Source: Batillaria attramentaria
Taxonomy: Eukaryota > Mollusca > Gastropoda > Batillariidae
DNA length: 64,000 nucleotides
Direction: 5' to 3'
Assembly: GCA_018292915.2 (NCBI GenBank)
Contig: JACVVK020000317.1
Coordinates: 428,501 to 492,500 of the forward strand
Under the pieces are notes generated by a model, which was given only the letters and a program-made list of their open reading frames with translations, had not been told where the DNA came from and made no database searches. Positions 10,020-20,195 of this stretch are shown here, piece by piece. Both the position numbers and the translations under genes were made by a program. Positions within the stretch are counted from its first letter, which is position 1; each line of letters opens with the position of its first letter.

Positions 10020-10130
10020 AGAGACAGAGAGAGAGAGAGAGAGAGAGGCAGACAGACAGACAGAGGCAAACAGACAGAGAGAGGCAATGACAATAACCTT
10101 TATTTTTCAACTGTAAAAAAATCGTTTTGA
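9952..10130 (-). repeat. (GT)n-(GA)n microsatellite joined to a TTTATTTTTCAACTG tail element
   Basis: (GT)n at 9952-10016 and (GA)n at 10019-10045 precede AACCTTTATTTTTCAACTGT. Read on the minus strand this is an AAAATAAAGGTT end followed by (TC)n, like the copies at 12179-12300, 48366-48450 and 59976-60078. Confidence 0.7.
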
Positions 10131-10143
10131 GAGGGGTTGGGAA

Positions 10144-10168
10144 GAGAGAGAGAGAGAGAGAGAGAGAG
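10144..10168. repeat. (GA)n microsatellite
   Basis: About twelve GA units. Confidence 0.9.
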
Positions 10169-10610
10169 TTCAGTTACAGCTTTCACAAAGAAGATTGGAT
10201 GTCTTTCACTTGCAATGACTGGAAAAGAGGATTGCCCGAAACAGTTTAAAATTACACGCCACACAAAAAAGCATCTCTTCCCCGCAAAAAGAAGACTGCT
10301 GAAAAGTTTCAAAGTCTTTTTCGAAAGTTTTACGTTTTTGCGTCATTGCATGCCAGCATTCTTATCACAACTCTTCCACCTTTTCCCTTCTCATCCTGCT
10401 GGGGCCTCCTTCCAACTCCCCCCCCCCCTCCCTCTCCCCGGCTCTCTCTTTTCAAGCTCTTTAAATAGGCTCTTTATCGTTATCGTGTTGTGGGGGATGT
10501 TCTAGAGGGCACGTGGGGAGAGGGGACGGGGGATGATGGAAGCTGGGGGGGGGGGGTTAGACAGGGAGAGGATGGAAAACACATTTTCTTTCTGTGCCGT
10601 TTGAAGGATC
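10169..10610. other. Unique sequence
   Basis: No gene recognised; a G run lies near 10546-10556. Confidence 0.4.
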
Positions 10611-10611
10611 T

Positions 10612-10800
10612 TTAAAACTCTTCGTACCACGTGATTGTAACCTGTTTATGTCCAGTGTGTGAGAGAATGCGTGTGATTCACGTGAGCGTGCGTGTTGGGT
10701 TTAGTTCAGTCGCGGCGCTTTGAGCTGATTCATGAAATCAAGTTAGGTAAAGCGCCTATATAGTATTCATTATTAGTAGTAGTAGTAGTCGTCGTTGTAG
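10612..10800 (+). mobile_element. SINE family B, tail-only copy
   Basis: Contains the SINE-B 3' half: CCACGTGATTGTAA, GTGTGAGAGAATGCGTGTG, ATTCACGTGAGCGTGCGTG, TTGGGTTTAG, GCGGCGCTTTGAG, TAAAGCGCCTATAT and a terminal ATT/AGT microsatellite. The tRNA-like head is missing. It could be a truncated SINE or the 3' end of the partner LINE. Confidence 0.8.
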
Positions 10801-10879
10801 TACATGTAATAGATTACAAAACCAGCACGGCAGTAGTACTTACGCAGTAAGCGGATATGTGTGCAGGGCAGAATTTGGG

Positions 10880-10958
10880 TTAACTCTTTGACGACGGAGC
10901 GCAATTTCTGACACACGAATCGTGTGTCAGAAATTGCGCTCCGTCGTCAAAGAGTTAA
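10880..10958. mobile_element. 79-bp near-perfect palindrome bounded by TTAA
   Basis: Two 39-bp arms (10880-10918 and 10920-10958) are exact reverse complements around one central base at 10919. Each outer end is TTAA, and the arms read TTAACTCTTTGACGACGGAG inward. TTAA is the target duplicated by piggyBac transposons, so the unit may be two piggyBac-like terminal repeats joined head to head. Transcribed, it would fold into a single long hairpin. Confidence 0.8.
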
Positions 10959-11339
10959 TGTTTCCACTTGTTTGTTTTCATGGTTGGCGTGAGTGTGATA
11001 CTGGTGTTAGTGCAGAAAAGTTCGCCAGTAGCTTGTGACCTCATGAAGTACTCGCTAGGATTGGTCCATGCGGGGTTTTCCCGAGTGAAGCTGATGCTTA
11101 GTCTTTAACAACAGCCACTGGCCGTGTGTAGTTGCTCTTTGCAAGACATCTACGTAGGTAAGGGGAGGGTGGTGGCTGTCGGGGAGAGGGGGAGGGGGGA
11201 GGGTGGCGCCCGGGAAGGGGAGATGTGGGACGCCGGGGTGTGTTTTAATAAAAACCGCCGTAGTTTCAGTTGCTGCTTGTGCCACATCAGTTTACGTACG
11301 GGGAAGGTGGCCGATGAAATGTACATGTGAACTCTACCG

Positions 11340-11500
11340 TCTGTTTTTTTGTTGTTTTTTTTTTGCTTGTTTTTGTTTGTTTTTGTTTGTTTTGTTGCGG
11401 TGTTTTTCGTGTTTTTGTTTTGTTTGTTTGTTTGTTTGGGGGGGGGAGTCGGTGGGCGTGGGGGGAGGGGGAGGGGGAGAGGGGGGGGGGGCGTGTGTGT
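11340..11500. repeat. T/G-rich and G-rich low-complexity tract
   Basis: TTTG-type repeats at 11340-11440 followed by G-rich DNA at 11441-11500 with G4 potential. Confidence 0.85.
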
Positions 11501-11616
11501 GTGCAAGAGGGAAAACACTATGACAAAGAACGAACGATCGAAACTCAGTGATGTTTTTATCAGGAATGATTTGGTTATACCATGGTCACAGTCAATTTTC
11601 AATCTTGTTACGCGAG

Positions 11617-11665
11617 AGAGGGGCGGGTGGGTGTTTAGGAGTTTAACGTCCTTTTCCATCACGTA
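11617..11665 (-). mobile_element. SINE family A, isolated 3' tail
   Basis: GGCGGGTGGGTGTTTAGGAG followed by TTTAACGTCCTTTTCCATCACGT (read TTTAACGTCC then TTTTCCATCACGT) is the complement of the family tail; the head is absent. A (GA)n tract at 11670-11690 follows. Confidence 0.75.
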
Positions 11666-11690
11666 AATAGAGAGAGAGAGAGAGAGAGAG

Positions 11691-12300
<610 letters not shown>

Positions 12301-12339
12301 TTACATCACATAAAAAATACGACCCCCCCCCCACCAACA

Positions 12340-12342
12340 CAC

Positions 12343-12380
<38 letters not shown>
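12340..12380. repeat. (AC)n microsatellite
   Basis: About 20 units with one CG interruption; C-rich tracts flank it at 12324-12333 and 12506-12545. Confidence 0.95.
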
Positions 12381-12381
<1 letters not shown>

Positions 12382-12670
12382 TTAAAAAAAAAAAAGATAA
12401 CCACCTTGCCTTCAGGTCGAAAGGTTGAGAAACTTGAATGGTTGTGGCAACTGCTTTGTTGAGCATAGACTGCAACAACCGCCACCAGTAACACTGAAAA
12501 CCTACCCCCCCCCCCACCCCCCACCCTCACCCACCCCCACCCACCTTGCCAAATCACTGGCAGCAGGTACTGTGTAGTTTACATCCGACAGGTGTGTCGA
12601 TTATCGCCCCTCCCTGTAGACGAGGTCACGTCAGTCGTTTCGCTTTATGCTTTTTTTGGTTTTGTTTTAC

Positions 12671-12726
12671 TCACGACCCGAGCATTAGAAGTCCAACGCT
12701 CTACCATTCGGCCGGCCCGGCTCCCC
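12671..12726 (-). mobile_element. SINE family A, head fragment
   Basis: Complement of the tRNA-like head only: CTCACGACCCGAGCATTAGA, AGTCCAACGCTCTACCATTC and GGCCGGCC. The 3' half is missing. Confidence 0.85.
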
Positions 12727-12769
12727 TGCTGAAAGCGTAGTTTTAGTCTTTGGGTGGTAGAACAATCAA

Positions 12770-12830
12770 GTCAAGTCAAGACAAAACACTTTGTTTATCC
12801 CACAAGGGGCAATTCATCTTCATCAATGGC
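12770..12830 (-). repeat. Possible LINE 3' end with (TTGAC)n tail
   Basis: On the minus strand CCTTGTGGGATAAACAAAGTG is followed by TTGAC repeats. A related AACTTTGTTTATCCC block lies at 56603-56617. The class is uncertain. Confidence 0.4.
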
Positions 12831-12867
12831 CGGTGCCACAACAAACGGTACATAATTATGTAAATTA

Positions 12868-12895
<28 letters not shown>
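12868..12895. repeat. (TC)n microsatellite
   Basis: About 14 TC units. Confidence 0.95.
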
Positions 12896-12898
<3 letters not shown>

Positions 12899-12934
12899 GT
12901 GTTGATCCAGATAGACATTAATAGAATATATACT

Positions 12935-13028
12935 ACTAGAATTAACAACGGCAGGTATGAAAATTGGCTGTTTTGCGCTAATTATCTCTGCCGTTGAAAA
13001 ATAAAGTTTTCGTGATTCTTGGTTCTTG

Positions 13029-13066
<38 letters not shown>
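12935..13066 (+). repeat. AATAAAGTTTT tail element with (TC)n end
   Basis: GCCGTTGAAAAATAAAGTTT is followed by about 30 bp and then (TC)n at 13030-13066. It is the plus-strand counterpart of the (GA)n-linked elements elsewhere in the window. Confidence 0.65.
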
Positions 13067-13068
<2 letters not shown>

Positions 13069-13158
13069 AGAAATCCAAATTACGGAGCTGGAAATAGAAG
13101 CCAAATACAAATACACCCAACAACAATTAAATCCGGACCAGGCAATAATCAACTTGCA

Positions 13159-13159
<1 letters not shown>

Positions 13160-13190
<31 letters not shown>
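13160..13190. repeat. (AC)n microsatellite
   Basis: About 15 AC units. Confidence 0.95.
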
Positions 13191-13191
<1 letters not shown>

Positions 13192-13320
13192 TGTAGTCTA
13201 AGAGAAAAAAATTCTTACGTTGAAGAGGAAACTATGTTACTGTCTAGACAGTATAGGTCAGTTGTCAAGGTGACAGGATAAAAACCATCAAATATTACAA
13301 AGCAACCTCCGAAAATCAGG

Positions 13321-13511
13321 ATGTGTGGAAAATGTGAGGAAATTGTGAAAATTGCAAAAAATAGACAAGAGAAATTACAAAGACGTCATGTGCAGAAATT
13401 TCGCAATCTGCTCGTTTCAGAGAAACACGAAAAAGAACTGAGACAGGAAAATGAGAAGAAAATGATTGTAGAGTTCATTTCGAGTTTAGGCCTACCGTAC
13501 GGGAATACAGG

Positions 13512-13569
<58 letters not shown>
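13321..13569 (+). CDS. Unrecognised open frame ending in a microsatellite (doubtful)
   Basis: I do not recognise this protein. The first ~62 residues after ATG are non-repetitive and highly charged (Lys, Glu and Arg rich, with segments such as KNRQEKLQRRHVQKF and EKELRQENEKK), consistent with a short helical or coiled-coil segment. The rest is a Leu-Ser run read from (TC)n and a Cys-Val run read from (GT)n, with no natural end. No promoter, splice or neighbour evidence supports it. It could be a decayed transposon or host exon, or chance. Confidence 0.2.
13513..13568. repeat. (TC)n-(TG)n microsatellite
   Basis: About 19 TC units followed by about eight TG units. Confidence 0.95.
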
Positions 13570-13719
13570 ATGGCCTCGCAATACCTTGTTTCCATACTCA
13601 TTTGGCCTAAACGCATTTCCTTCAGTTTGCAAGGGAGGTAATGTTCCGTGACTGAAACACACACACTCTCCTACCCCCCCCCCCCTTCTCTCTGTCTCTC
13701 CTTCTTTCTAGCACGCATG

Positions 13720-13757
13720 CATGCACGCGCACGCACGCGCACGCGCGCGCACGCACG

Positions 13758-13820
<63 letters not shown>

Positions 13821-13879
13821 ATATACATGGCATCGAGCCAAAACGGAAGTGCGACCGACTTGTGGCCGGTCCATCAGCA

Positions 13880-13957
<78 letters not shown>
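13720..13957. repeat. Two long (AC)n blocks with GCAC/GC-rich lead-in
   Basis: A GCAC/GCGC lead-in at 13713-13763 runs into (AC)n at 13764-13818; a 60-bp unique spacer separates it from (AC)n at 13879-13957. The alternating purine-pyrimidine lead-in favours Z-DNA. Confidence 0.95.
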
Positions 13958-14368
13958 AGAGTTGCAAGACTGAGAATAGCACAGTCTATGGAAGAGCATC
14001 GTGGGAAAAAAACACACACACACAAAAAAACAAACAAACTCGCGTGGGTTCACCTAGTCACATGATAACCACAGAGACAATGCCCCCTCCCCTTCCAGCC
14101 TCCCGTTCCACCCCCACCCCCGCCTCTACCCCCCCCCCTCCCCTCACACCGCCACTGACCCCCTCGGCAACCACCGATCGATGTAGGAACCCCAGCTAGT
14201 GCCTCCACTCGTGTTGGAAGAAGGAGGTGAGTGAAATGTTTTGATAACTTTTTTCACCTGTCTCGGAGAAAGGCGCGAATGGCGTAGGCAGCTCTCGTGG
14301 CAGGTCTCGTCTCGTCTGGCTGTGCGAGGTTTGAGACTTGCCAGCTGCTGTTAGCCACGCGCGCGCTG

Positions 14369-14370
<2 letters not shown>

Positions 14371-14427
<57 letters not shown>
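14371..14427. repeat. (TC)n-(AC)n microsatellite
   Basis: About 12 TC units followed by about 16 AC units. Confidence 0.95.
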
Positions 14428-14429
<2 letters not shown>

Positions 14430-14681
14430 TACCTCACCTGGTCGTCAGCGGCAACAGACAGACAGACAGAGAGTCTGGAAGACAGTTGAGGCAGCTGGTG
14501 CCGTCCGCCCTGGGATCCAGTCAGTGGTTTGTGGTTTGGTTAAGAAGGGGGAAGATGGCTCGAGAGTGAGGAAACCCCAGCGGCGTCACGCAGTATGACG
14601 TCATGATTGACGTAAGGAAATGACGTCAGAGACTGAGAGAACGTTAGCCCAGGTGTGAGAGAAATTGGAAACAAAATGAAC

Positions 14682-15086
14682 CAATAATAATAATAATAAT
14701 AATAATCGCATTAATATAGGCGCTTTATCCCAAATATTTTGGCTCAAAGCGCCGAGAGCTAAACCCAATACGCACGCTCACGTGAATCACACGCATTCTC
14801 TCACACACAAGACATAAACGTATTACAATCACGTGGTGCGAAGGGTCAGCTCAGCTATTTAAATTTCGGAATTTAGATATGCATTTATTTTTCAAACTTG
14901 GTGGGCTGAACATTTCCAAAGCAGAGGGGGAGGAAGCCGGAGTACCCGGAGAGAACCCCCGACGATCGGCCCGAATGAACGGTGCCACATACGAGAAGGA
15001 AAAATTCTTTGCCCCGAGTGGGGCTCGAACCCCTGACCTCTCGCATTGGTGACAAGTCTCTTAACCACTAGACCACCGACCGCCCC
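14682..15086 (-). mobile_element. SINE family B, full-length
   Basis: On the minus strand it starts GGGGCGGTCGGTGGTCTAGT (A-box region), has GGGGTTCGAGCCCC (B box), a body with TCGGGCCGATCGTCGGGGGT and CTCCGGGTACTCCGGCTTCC, a LINE-like tail with CACGTGATTGTAA and GCGGCGCTTTGAGCC, and an (ATT)n end at 14682-14706. It is nearly identical over its whole length to 22595-23000, so the family has moved recently. SINEs of this kind are transcribed by RNA polymerase III and moved by a LINE. Confidence 0.92.
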
Positions 15087-15606
15087 AGTAGCATGACATA
15101 GCTGTGACTGACACCAAGCTTTTTTGCTCACAAAGATCAGTTTCTTCCTTCGAACGCCACATTTTGTGTAGTGCTCTGCTTCCAGAGGGTAGGGTGGGGG
15201 GGGGGGATGGATTGGGGAGGGGTGCCTTTTGGAGGTAGAAGCCCCATGCATGTTTTTGCTCTCTCTATCGTGTCTCCCCAGTGTTACGTTGGCTACACGT
15301 CACTAATAGCTTCAGGGGCTTCCGCTAAATATAGTACAGAACCAGGGCCGTAGCAGGCTCCTCAGGATTGGTCCGGCGGCAACCCACACGCCTTCCCGGC
15401 CATACCCAACTCCTGCCTCAAATGACAATCGTTCATTGCAAAGACACTTGCAGGAAAAAAAATGAGCCCAAATAATAGAAGCAGCATACAAAATGGAAGG
15501 AACAAAAAGTATGGTCGCGCAACATGTTAATAAAAAATATATGAGGTCGTCTCAAAAGGACGATACACGAAGAACAGGGGAAATGTGACGAAATATGTTC
15601 TTCGCT

Positions 15607-15646
<40 letters not shown>

Positions 15647-15840
15647 GGAATTATTGGTCCGACGCTCGCCGGACCGCCTGACCCGGGTACTACGGCCCTG
15701 AGAACTATTATTGTAAAATTTGTGTGCAGCGTATAAACTGGCAGTCTGGGGCTTTTTGTTGGCTTTGTAAATAAGTTGTACGCTAGGTAGTGGTCAAACA
15801 GGGAGAACTGAGCCTGGCATGTGGACTGTCTGTATTCATG
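15087..15840. other. Mostly unique sequence
   Basis: No gene recognised; a G run near 15198-15206 and (TC)n at 15613-15640. Confidence 0.4.
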
Positions 15841-15855
15841 CGCGTCTGGCACAAG

Positions 15856-16025
15856 GGTGGGGTGGGTGTTTGGTGTTTAACGTCCTTTTCCACCACATAC
15901 GGGTGATATCAATGACGGGGCAATGATGAAAAAGCCAGCACAAATATTTGGCTCCAGCCGGGATATGAACTCACGACCCGAGCATTAGAAGTCCAACGCT
16001 CTACCATTCGGCCACCCCGGATCCC
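15856..16025 (-). mobile_element. SINE family A, full-length with perfect TSD
   Basis: On the minus strand: head with GGGGTGGCCGAATGGTAGAG (A-box region), GACTTCTAATGCTCGGGTCG, a B box near GTGAGTTC, CAAATATTTGTGCTGGC, a GATATCACCCGTATGTGGTG body and an AAACACCCACCCC end. It is flanked by the exact 15-bp duplication CGCGTCTGGCACAAG at 15841-15855 and 16026-16040, which proves insertion by target-primed reverse transcription. The tail is C-rich, not poly(A). Confidence 0.95.
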
Positions 16026-16179
16026 CGCGTCTGGCACAAGAGCTAGCAGACGACAGAGGAATGAAGGGGCAGGTGGTCGCTGCTAGCACTGCAAAAAATG
16101 GAATATTTGAATTTGTTTAAATGTACACTACACGTGAGTCTTTGGTTGCTGGATTTTTGGGGTTGTTTTTTGTGGTATT

Positions 16180-16400
16180 TTGGGGGGATTTGTTTGTTTG
16201 TTTGTTTGTTTGTGGGGATTTGTTTGTTTGTTTGTTTGTTTGTTGTTTTTTATTTTTGTTGTTGTTGTTTTTTTGTTTTTGTTTTTTTGGGGGGGGGGGG
16301 GGGGGGGGGGATTTGAAAGCATTTTCTATGGCGTCATACGCAGCATTAGGTTTAATAGGAATATATAGCCCCCCCCCCCCCCCCAAAAAAAAAAAAAAAA
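16180..16400. repeat. (TTTG)n tract with paired poly-G and poly-C runs
   Basis: TTTG repeats at 16188-16280, a run of about 21 G at 16290-16310, about 60 bp of unique sequence, then about 14 C at 16370-16384 followed by A17. The G and C runs could pair as a hairpin. Confidence 0.9.
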
Positions 16401-17320
16401 GTCCGTATCTGTGATGTGTAGCCTGTATTTTGACGCGGCGCCGTTGGCCTGGTTTACAATGGCCGCCTTTTCTCGTCTGGCCTTTTTTATTCGTGACGTA
16501 TCGACTCCTTTTCTGGATTGTTGCTATGTGCTCGGACTCTGTAGGAACTGTCTCAGATTTCTCTCATATCATTAAAAAAAAACCTCTCACAAAAAAATCT
16601 CTCAGACTTCTTATAGTAGTCTTGTATGTCAAAGAAGAAAATTTCCCAGGGAGTAGCCAGTCGGGCGTTGTTACCCTGTGTTATGTGCCCGTGGCGTTTT
16701 TGACCTGTAGATGAGGTTGTTTGGGTGGGAGCCAGTGTTGTGTTCTATACAGTCTTTTTCTGGTTTTCCTCCAGTCCCGGCTTCTCCCATCTTTCTTCTA
16801 TCCATTCTCTTTGTTTCTGTCTTTCTTTCCCAGTGTGTACGTGTCTGCTAAACAACTTTCTTCAAGGAAGGCAAAGTAACAAATGCGGAGACGGAGTTCA
16901 CTTATGTCAGTCTCACCGTAAATGATCACGATCTCGTAGTTTCCCGTTCAGTTCACGCGTGAGCACCAGCCAGACCCCTTCAGTCCTAGCACACCCATCC
17001 ATACACAACAAAAACGCATAACAAGGTGTAAATTGAAGTTCACACCAGTGCACTCCATGTAGGCGCATGCAAAGTCAGTTATAGCGCCTTACCGGCTGCC
17101 GCTGTAGAAACAGAAGGCTAAAGGCCAAGCGAAAAGCCAGGCGTGTGCTACAATGTTGCGGTCACTCACTGAGTAGAGAGCTTCGGAGGGCGGCGGAGGC
17201 CAACCATGGAAAGGTGCGCTATGTCGGTTTGCAGTACGCGGTGAACTCAGATCAGGCCGTAAAAGTCGCATGGGTTTCAATGGCAACATTGCAAGCAGTT
17301 TTAAAAAAAGCTCTGAAATA
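16401..17320. other. 0.9 kb unique sequence, no gene recognised
   Basis: No repeat signature and no recognisable protein in any open frame. Confidence 0.4.
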
Positions 17321-17324
17321 TAGC

Positions 17325-17372
17325 GTATGTGGTGGAAAAGAACGTTAAACCCCCCAAGCTCCCACCCACCCA
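17325..17372 (+). mobile_element. SINE family A, isolated 3' tail
   Basis: TATGTGGTGGAAAAGAACGT followed by TAAACCCCCCAAGCTCCCAC matches the last ~50 bp of the family; no head. Confidence 0.8.
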
Positions 17373-17439
17373 CCCTCTGAAATATAGTAGTAGTTAAAAT
17401 GTATGTGTGGAGGCATGTTGCGTGTGTTTCTGGGTGAGT

Positions 17440-17526
17440 GAGTGTGTGTGTTGATTGTACGGCGCCCAGAGCTCCCTCGAGAGGGAGGGCGTCCCTTTAG
17501 TACCTATTTTATTTATTATTATTAAA
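17440..17526 (+). repeat. LINE/SINE 3' tail ending in (ATT)n
   Basis: GTACGGCGCCCAGAGCTCCC leads into TTTATTTATTATTATTA. A similar GGCGCCC-AGCTCC block precedes (AAT)n at 28018-28085 on the opposite strand. Confidence 0.5.
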
Positions 17527-17629
17527 TACACGTAGAAACACGGCACCAGGCTAACACTTTCCAAGCCAACCCGCGGTAGATTGTTGAAGGTTATCGTACT
17601 GCATCGCGTCTTGGATTGACTTTGAATGG

Positions 17630-17792
17630 CCGGTGTCACAGGATATTTCGGAACCGTCTAGAAGGTCATTAGCCCACATGAAGTTTGTCTGCCAGGTGCG
17701 GGATAAATGGGAATGGTTCCGAAATATCCTAGGATTTTTGGGAACCGGTTCCGATTTATCCTGGTCAGTTCCGAAATATTCTACGACACCGG
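17630..17792. mobile_element. MITE-like inverted-repeat element, 163 bp
   Basis: The ends CCGGTGTCACAGGATATTTC / GGAAC at 17630 and their near-complement ending ACGACACCGG at 17792 form a ~25-bp terminal inverted repeat with about three mismatches. Inside, GTTCCGAAATAT and GGTTCCGATTTATCC with its partner GGATAAAT make a nested second hairpin. No clear target duplication was found. Confidence 0.6.
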
Positions 17793-18017
17793 GAAAGAGA
17801 ATGTTGTCCGACGATTTCTGGTCAGTGCGGCCGGCAACTTTCTGATGCGATATGTTGTAGCGTGAGGGAGTTGTCGCGGATTGAAAATCTTCAACAACAA
17901 ACAACGTACCCTAGCCACAATATCGTAGGCTTCACTGAATCTAAACTTTGTAGACACGCACTATGTCAGCGATTGTGAACCGCTCAACTTGTGCGCTTCT
18001 CTAACAGTTCACACATT

Positions 18018-18460
18018 TTGATGATGACGACGATGATGATGATGATGATAGAGACGATATAGCGCACGGCTTCACCCTAACTGAGTGCTCACGGCGCTTA
18101 GGGAGAAGTTTTGAAAGGAAAGATAGTGAGAAAAAAGAAGAAGAAGAAAAACAAAAGCTGCAGATGATTACTGGCGTGAGGCACTGAAGAGATGAGTGTT
18201 CAGGCGCTTCCGGAATGCGGTAATGCTGACTGCCTCCTTCACTGTCTCAGGGAGAGAGTTCCACAATTTCGGCGCTGCATTTCAGTCAGTTTAAAGGACC
18301 GTGCACCATGCCTCTTCTTACTGGTGTCGTCAGTTGAAGGGAGCCGCAGACGGAGAGAACTTGCAGACCGGAAGTTGCGCGCTGGCTGATACGCAGGAAC
18401 CAGTTCCTTCAGGTACGTTGGGAGCAAAATCAGTTCAACAACGACGGCACCAGTGTGCAT
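18018..18460 (-). pseudogene. CR1/L2-like LINE, C-terminus of reverse transcriptase and 3' UTR, frameshifted
   Basis: On the minus strand an open frame from 18460 reads YLKELVPAYQPARNFRSASS then LRLRLPSTDD, the usual spacer before the last domain. After a frameshift near 18270-18300 the new frame reads LWNSLPETVKEAVSITAF, then RKRLNTHLFSAS and a stop. The xWNSLP motif with a following FKxxLKxxLF-like helix is typical of CR1, L2 and related non-LTR elements. The 3' UTR contains CTAAGCGCCGTGAGCACTCA and ends in (ATC)n at about 18018-18050. The element is 5'-truncated and dead. Confidence 0.85.
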
Positions 18461-19275
18461 GACTGACGCCGGAGCGACTTAATTTAGGACCAGTCGTTAC
18501 TAATGCGTCCAGATCTTCTTCCGCTGGTCAGCCTGGCTCGCACGCAACAATCTGACAAATCTTCATCAGCTTTTGCGGGCGGGAATTGGCGGCAGTTTTA
18601 GCTCAGGCGGCGTAGAGCTTCATGCGCTTGGAAACTGGCTCTGTGCTGGGGGAAGTTTGACTAGTCTAGATCTGTGCCAGACGAAATTAGCTTTGGGGTG
18701 AGGATTTGGTTCGTCAGTCAGTGCGTGCGGACGGACTCAGTAGCTGCAGCTGACTAATTTTGGTTTGTGTAATTAAGACTGCTCGCTGATACTCTGACGT
18801 CGTGTAGTTACGGATGACTGTAGCTGCCGATGCCGGCATTAAGGCGCCGAACAGATCCAGATAAAACTTTGGTCCAGTTTGTCATGGATCTGGTTCTATC
18901 TGTAGTCCGTCTTGCTTCGAGGGATGTAGACATCAGCATCATCGTCATCGTGGTCGCCACAATCATAGCCGTTCCTAAGAGGCTGGTCAGACGCGGCGTT
19001 TTTTTTGCACGCCTACCGAGCGGTACAATGCACTCTGCGGATCCAATTACATCGGCTTGCTGGAGGGACTGAAGCGTGACGCCGTCGGCACGCCGGTGAA
19101 TAGAACACTTGAGTGTAATTTTCCTCGCCACGCCAGTCAACTGCCGCTGACCGTGCGCTTTCGCTCTTTGTGTATTGTCCATCGCGGATCACCGCGGCAC
19201 AGTCTGCTCGCTGTACTCTGGTAGCGTGTGAACAGAAAAGCTGTTCTAGAAGCGTGCGAAGGCTTCGAGCGTGTC
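18461..19275. other. Unique region with a doubtful 124-codon frame
   Basis: A minus-strand ATG-stop frame at 18808-19182 (124 codons) has no recognisable domain, and the opposite strand is also open for 80 codons at 18830-19072. No splice or promoter evidence. Confidence 0.3.
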
Positions 19276-19280
19276 AGTGT

Positions 19281-19506
19281 CGGAGGCTTAACCCAACCCT
19301 ACCCTACCCTACCCCACCCCACCTTACCCTACCCTACCCTACCCTACCCTACCCTACCCACCCCACCCCACCCCACCCTACCCTACCCTACCCTACCCTA
19401 CCCCACCCCACCCCACCCCACCCTACCCTACCCTACCCCACCCCACCCCACCCCACCCCACCCCACCCTACCCGGCTACCCTACCCTGCCCTACCCTACC
19501 TTTCCT
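19281..19506. repeat. (CCCTA/CCCCA)n pentanucleotide repeat
   Basis: About 45 pentamers in alternating blocks of CCCTA and CCCCA. The unit is five bases, so it is not the TTAGGG telomere repeat. Confidence 0.95.
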
Positions 19507-20195
19507 CCTACCCGACCGAATGAACTTTAGGCCGAAACACTAGCCCTTTGTCTTTTGTCTGGAATGAAGACGTTACTCCACAGGCGCCAACATCACTCAT
19601 CCGAGCACGCATGCATGAAGTACTTGTAACGAAAATCAAAACGCCAAACGCCAACTGCCAGCGCTCTCTCGATCACAAACGGGCCGAAGCCAACACGGCT
19701 ATTTCCTTACCACTTACCGCGTCTCGGCTCCTCACCGCTGTACTGGAACTCTTCTGTTCCTGGAGACGCATCTAGCTTTGGAAATTGGGATTTTAGGGCA
19801 GTTTCTTTCGGAAAGGTGTTAGTGGACAAAGAGGCCAGAGCAGACGCAAGAGTGAATAGTTCAGATTTAACTGCCTGTGGCGAGGTGAGATGATTCACGC
19901 GGCGGAATCTCATGCAGGAGAGGATAACGGTTGCTAATTGGCTGCGTGCGAGAGCTGGGGCGAAAGTGGACATGACAGGCTACTCGTCTGTTCCGAGTGG
20001 TTCGGTATGTTTTGCGCGAGCATTGGCGTCAGAAAGGAACAACTAACCCAATTTTTGGCGGAGTTTTCGTTTCGTTATGACACTGCTTTTGTGACTTATC
20101 TCAGTTTGTGGGACATCCCTCTGCTAAGTATCTTATCTCCCTTTTGGGTTTAAAGGTCTGCTGACACCCGGTTTTTGTACATTGTATTTGCATAG
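19507..20195. other. Unique sequence, no gene recognised
   Basis: Open frames on both strands between 19548 and 20153 show no recognisable motif. Confidence 0.4.

Noticed and set aside
18808..19182. 124-codon minus-strand gene
   Set aside because: No recognisable domain, the opposite strand is also open, and no splice or promoter evidence; kept only as part of a unique-region entry.
19281..19506. Telomere repeat
   Set aside because: The unit is five bases (TAGGG on the minus strand), not TTAGGG, and is mixed with CCCCA.
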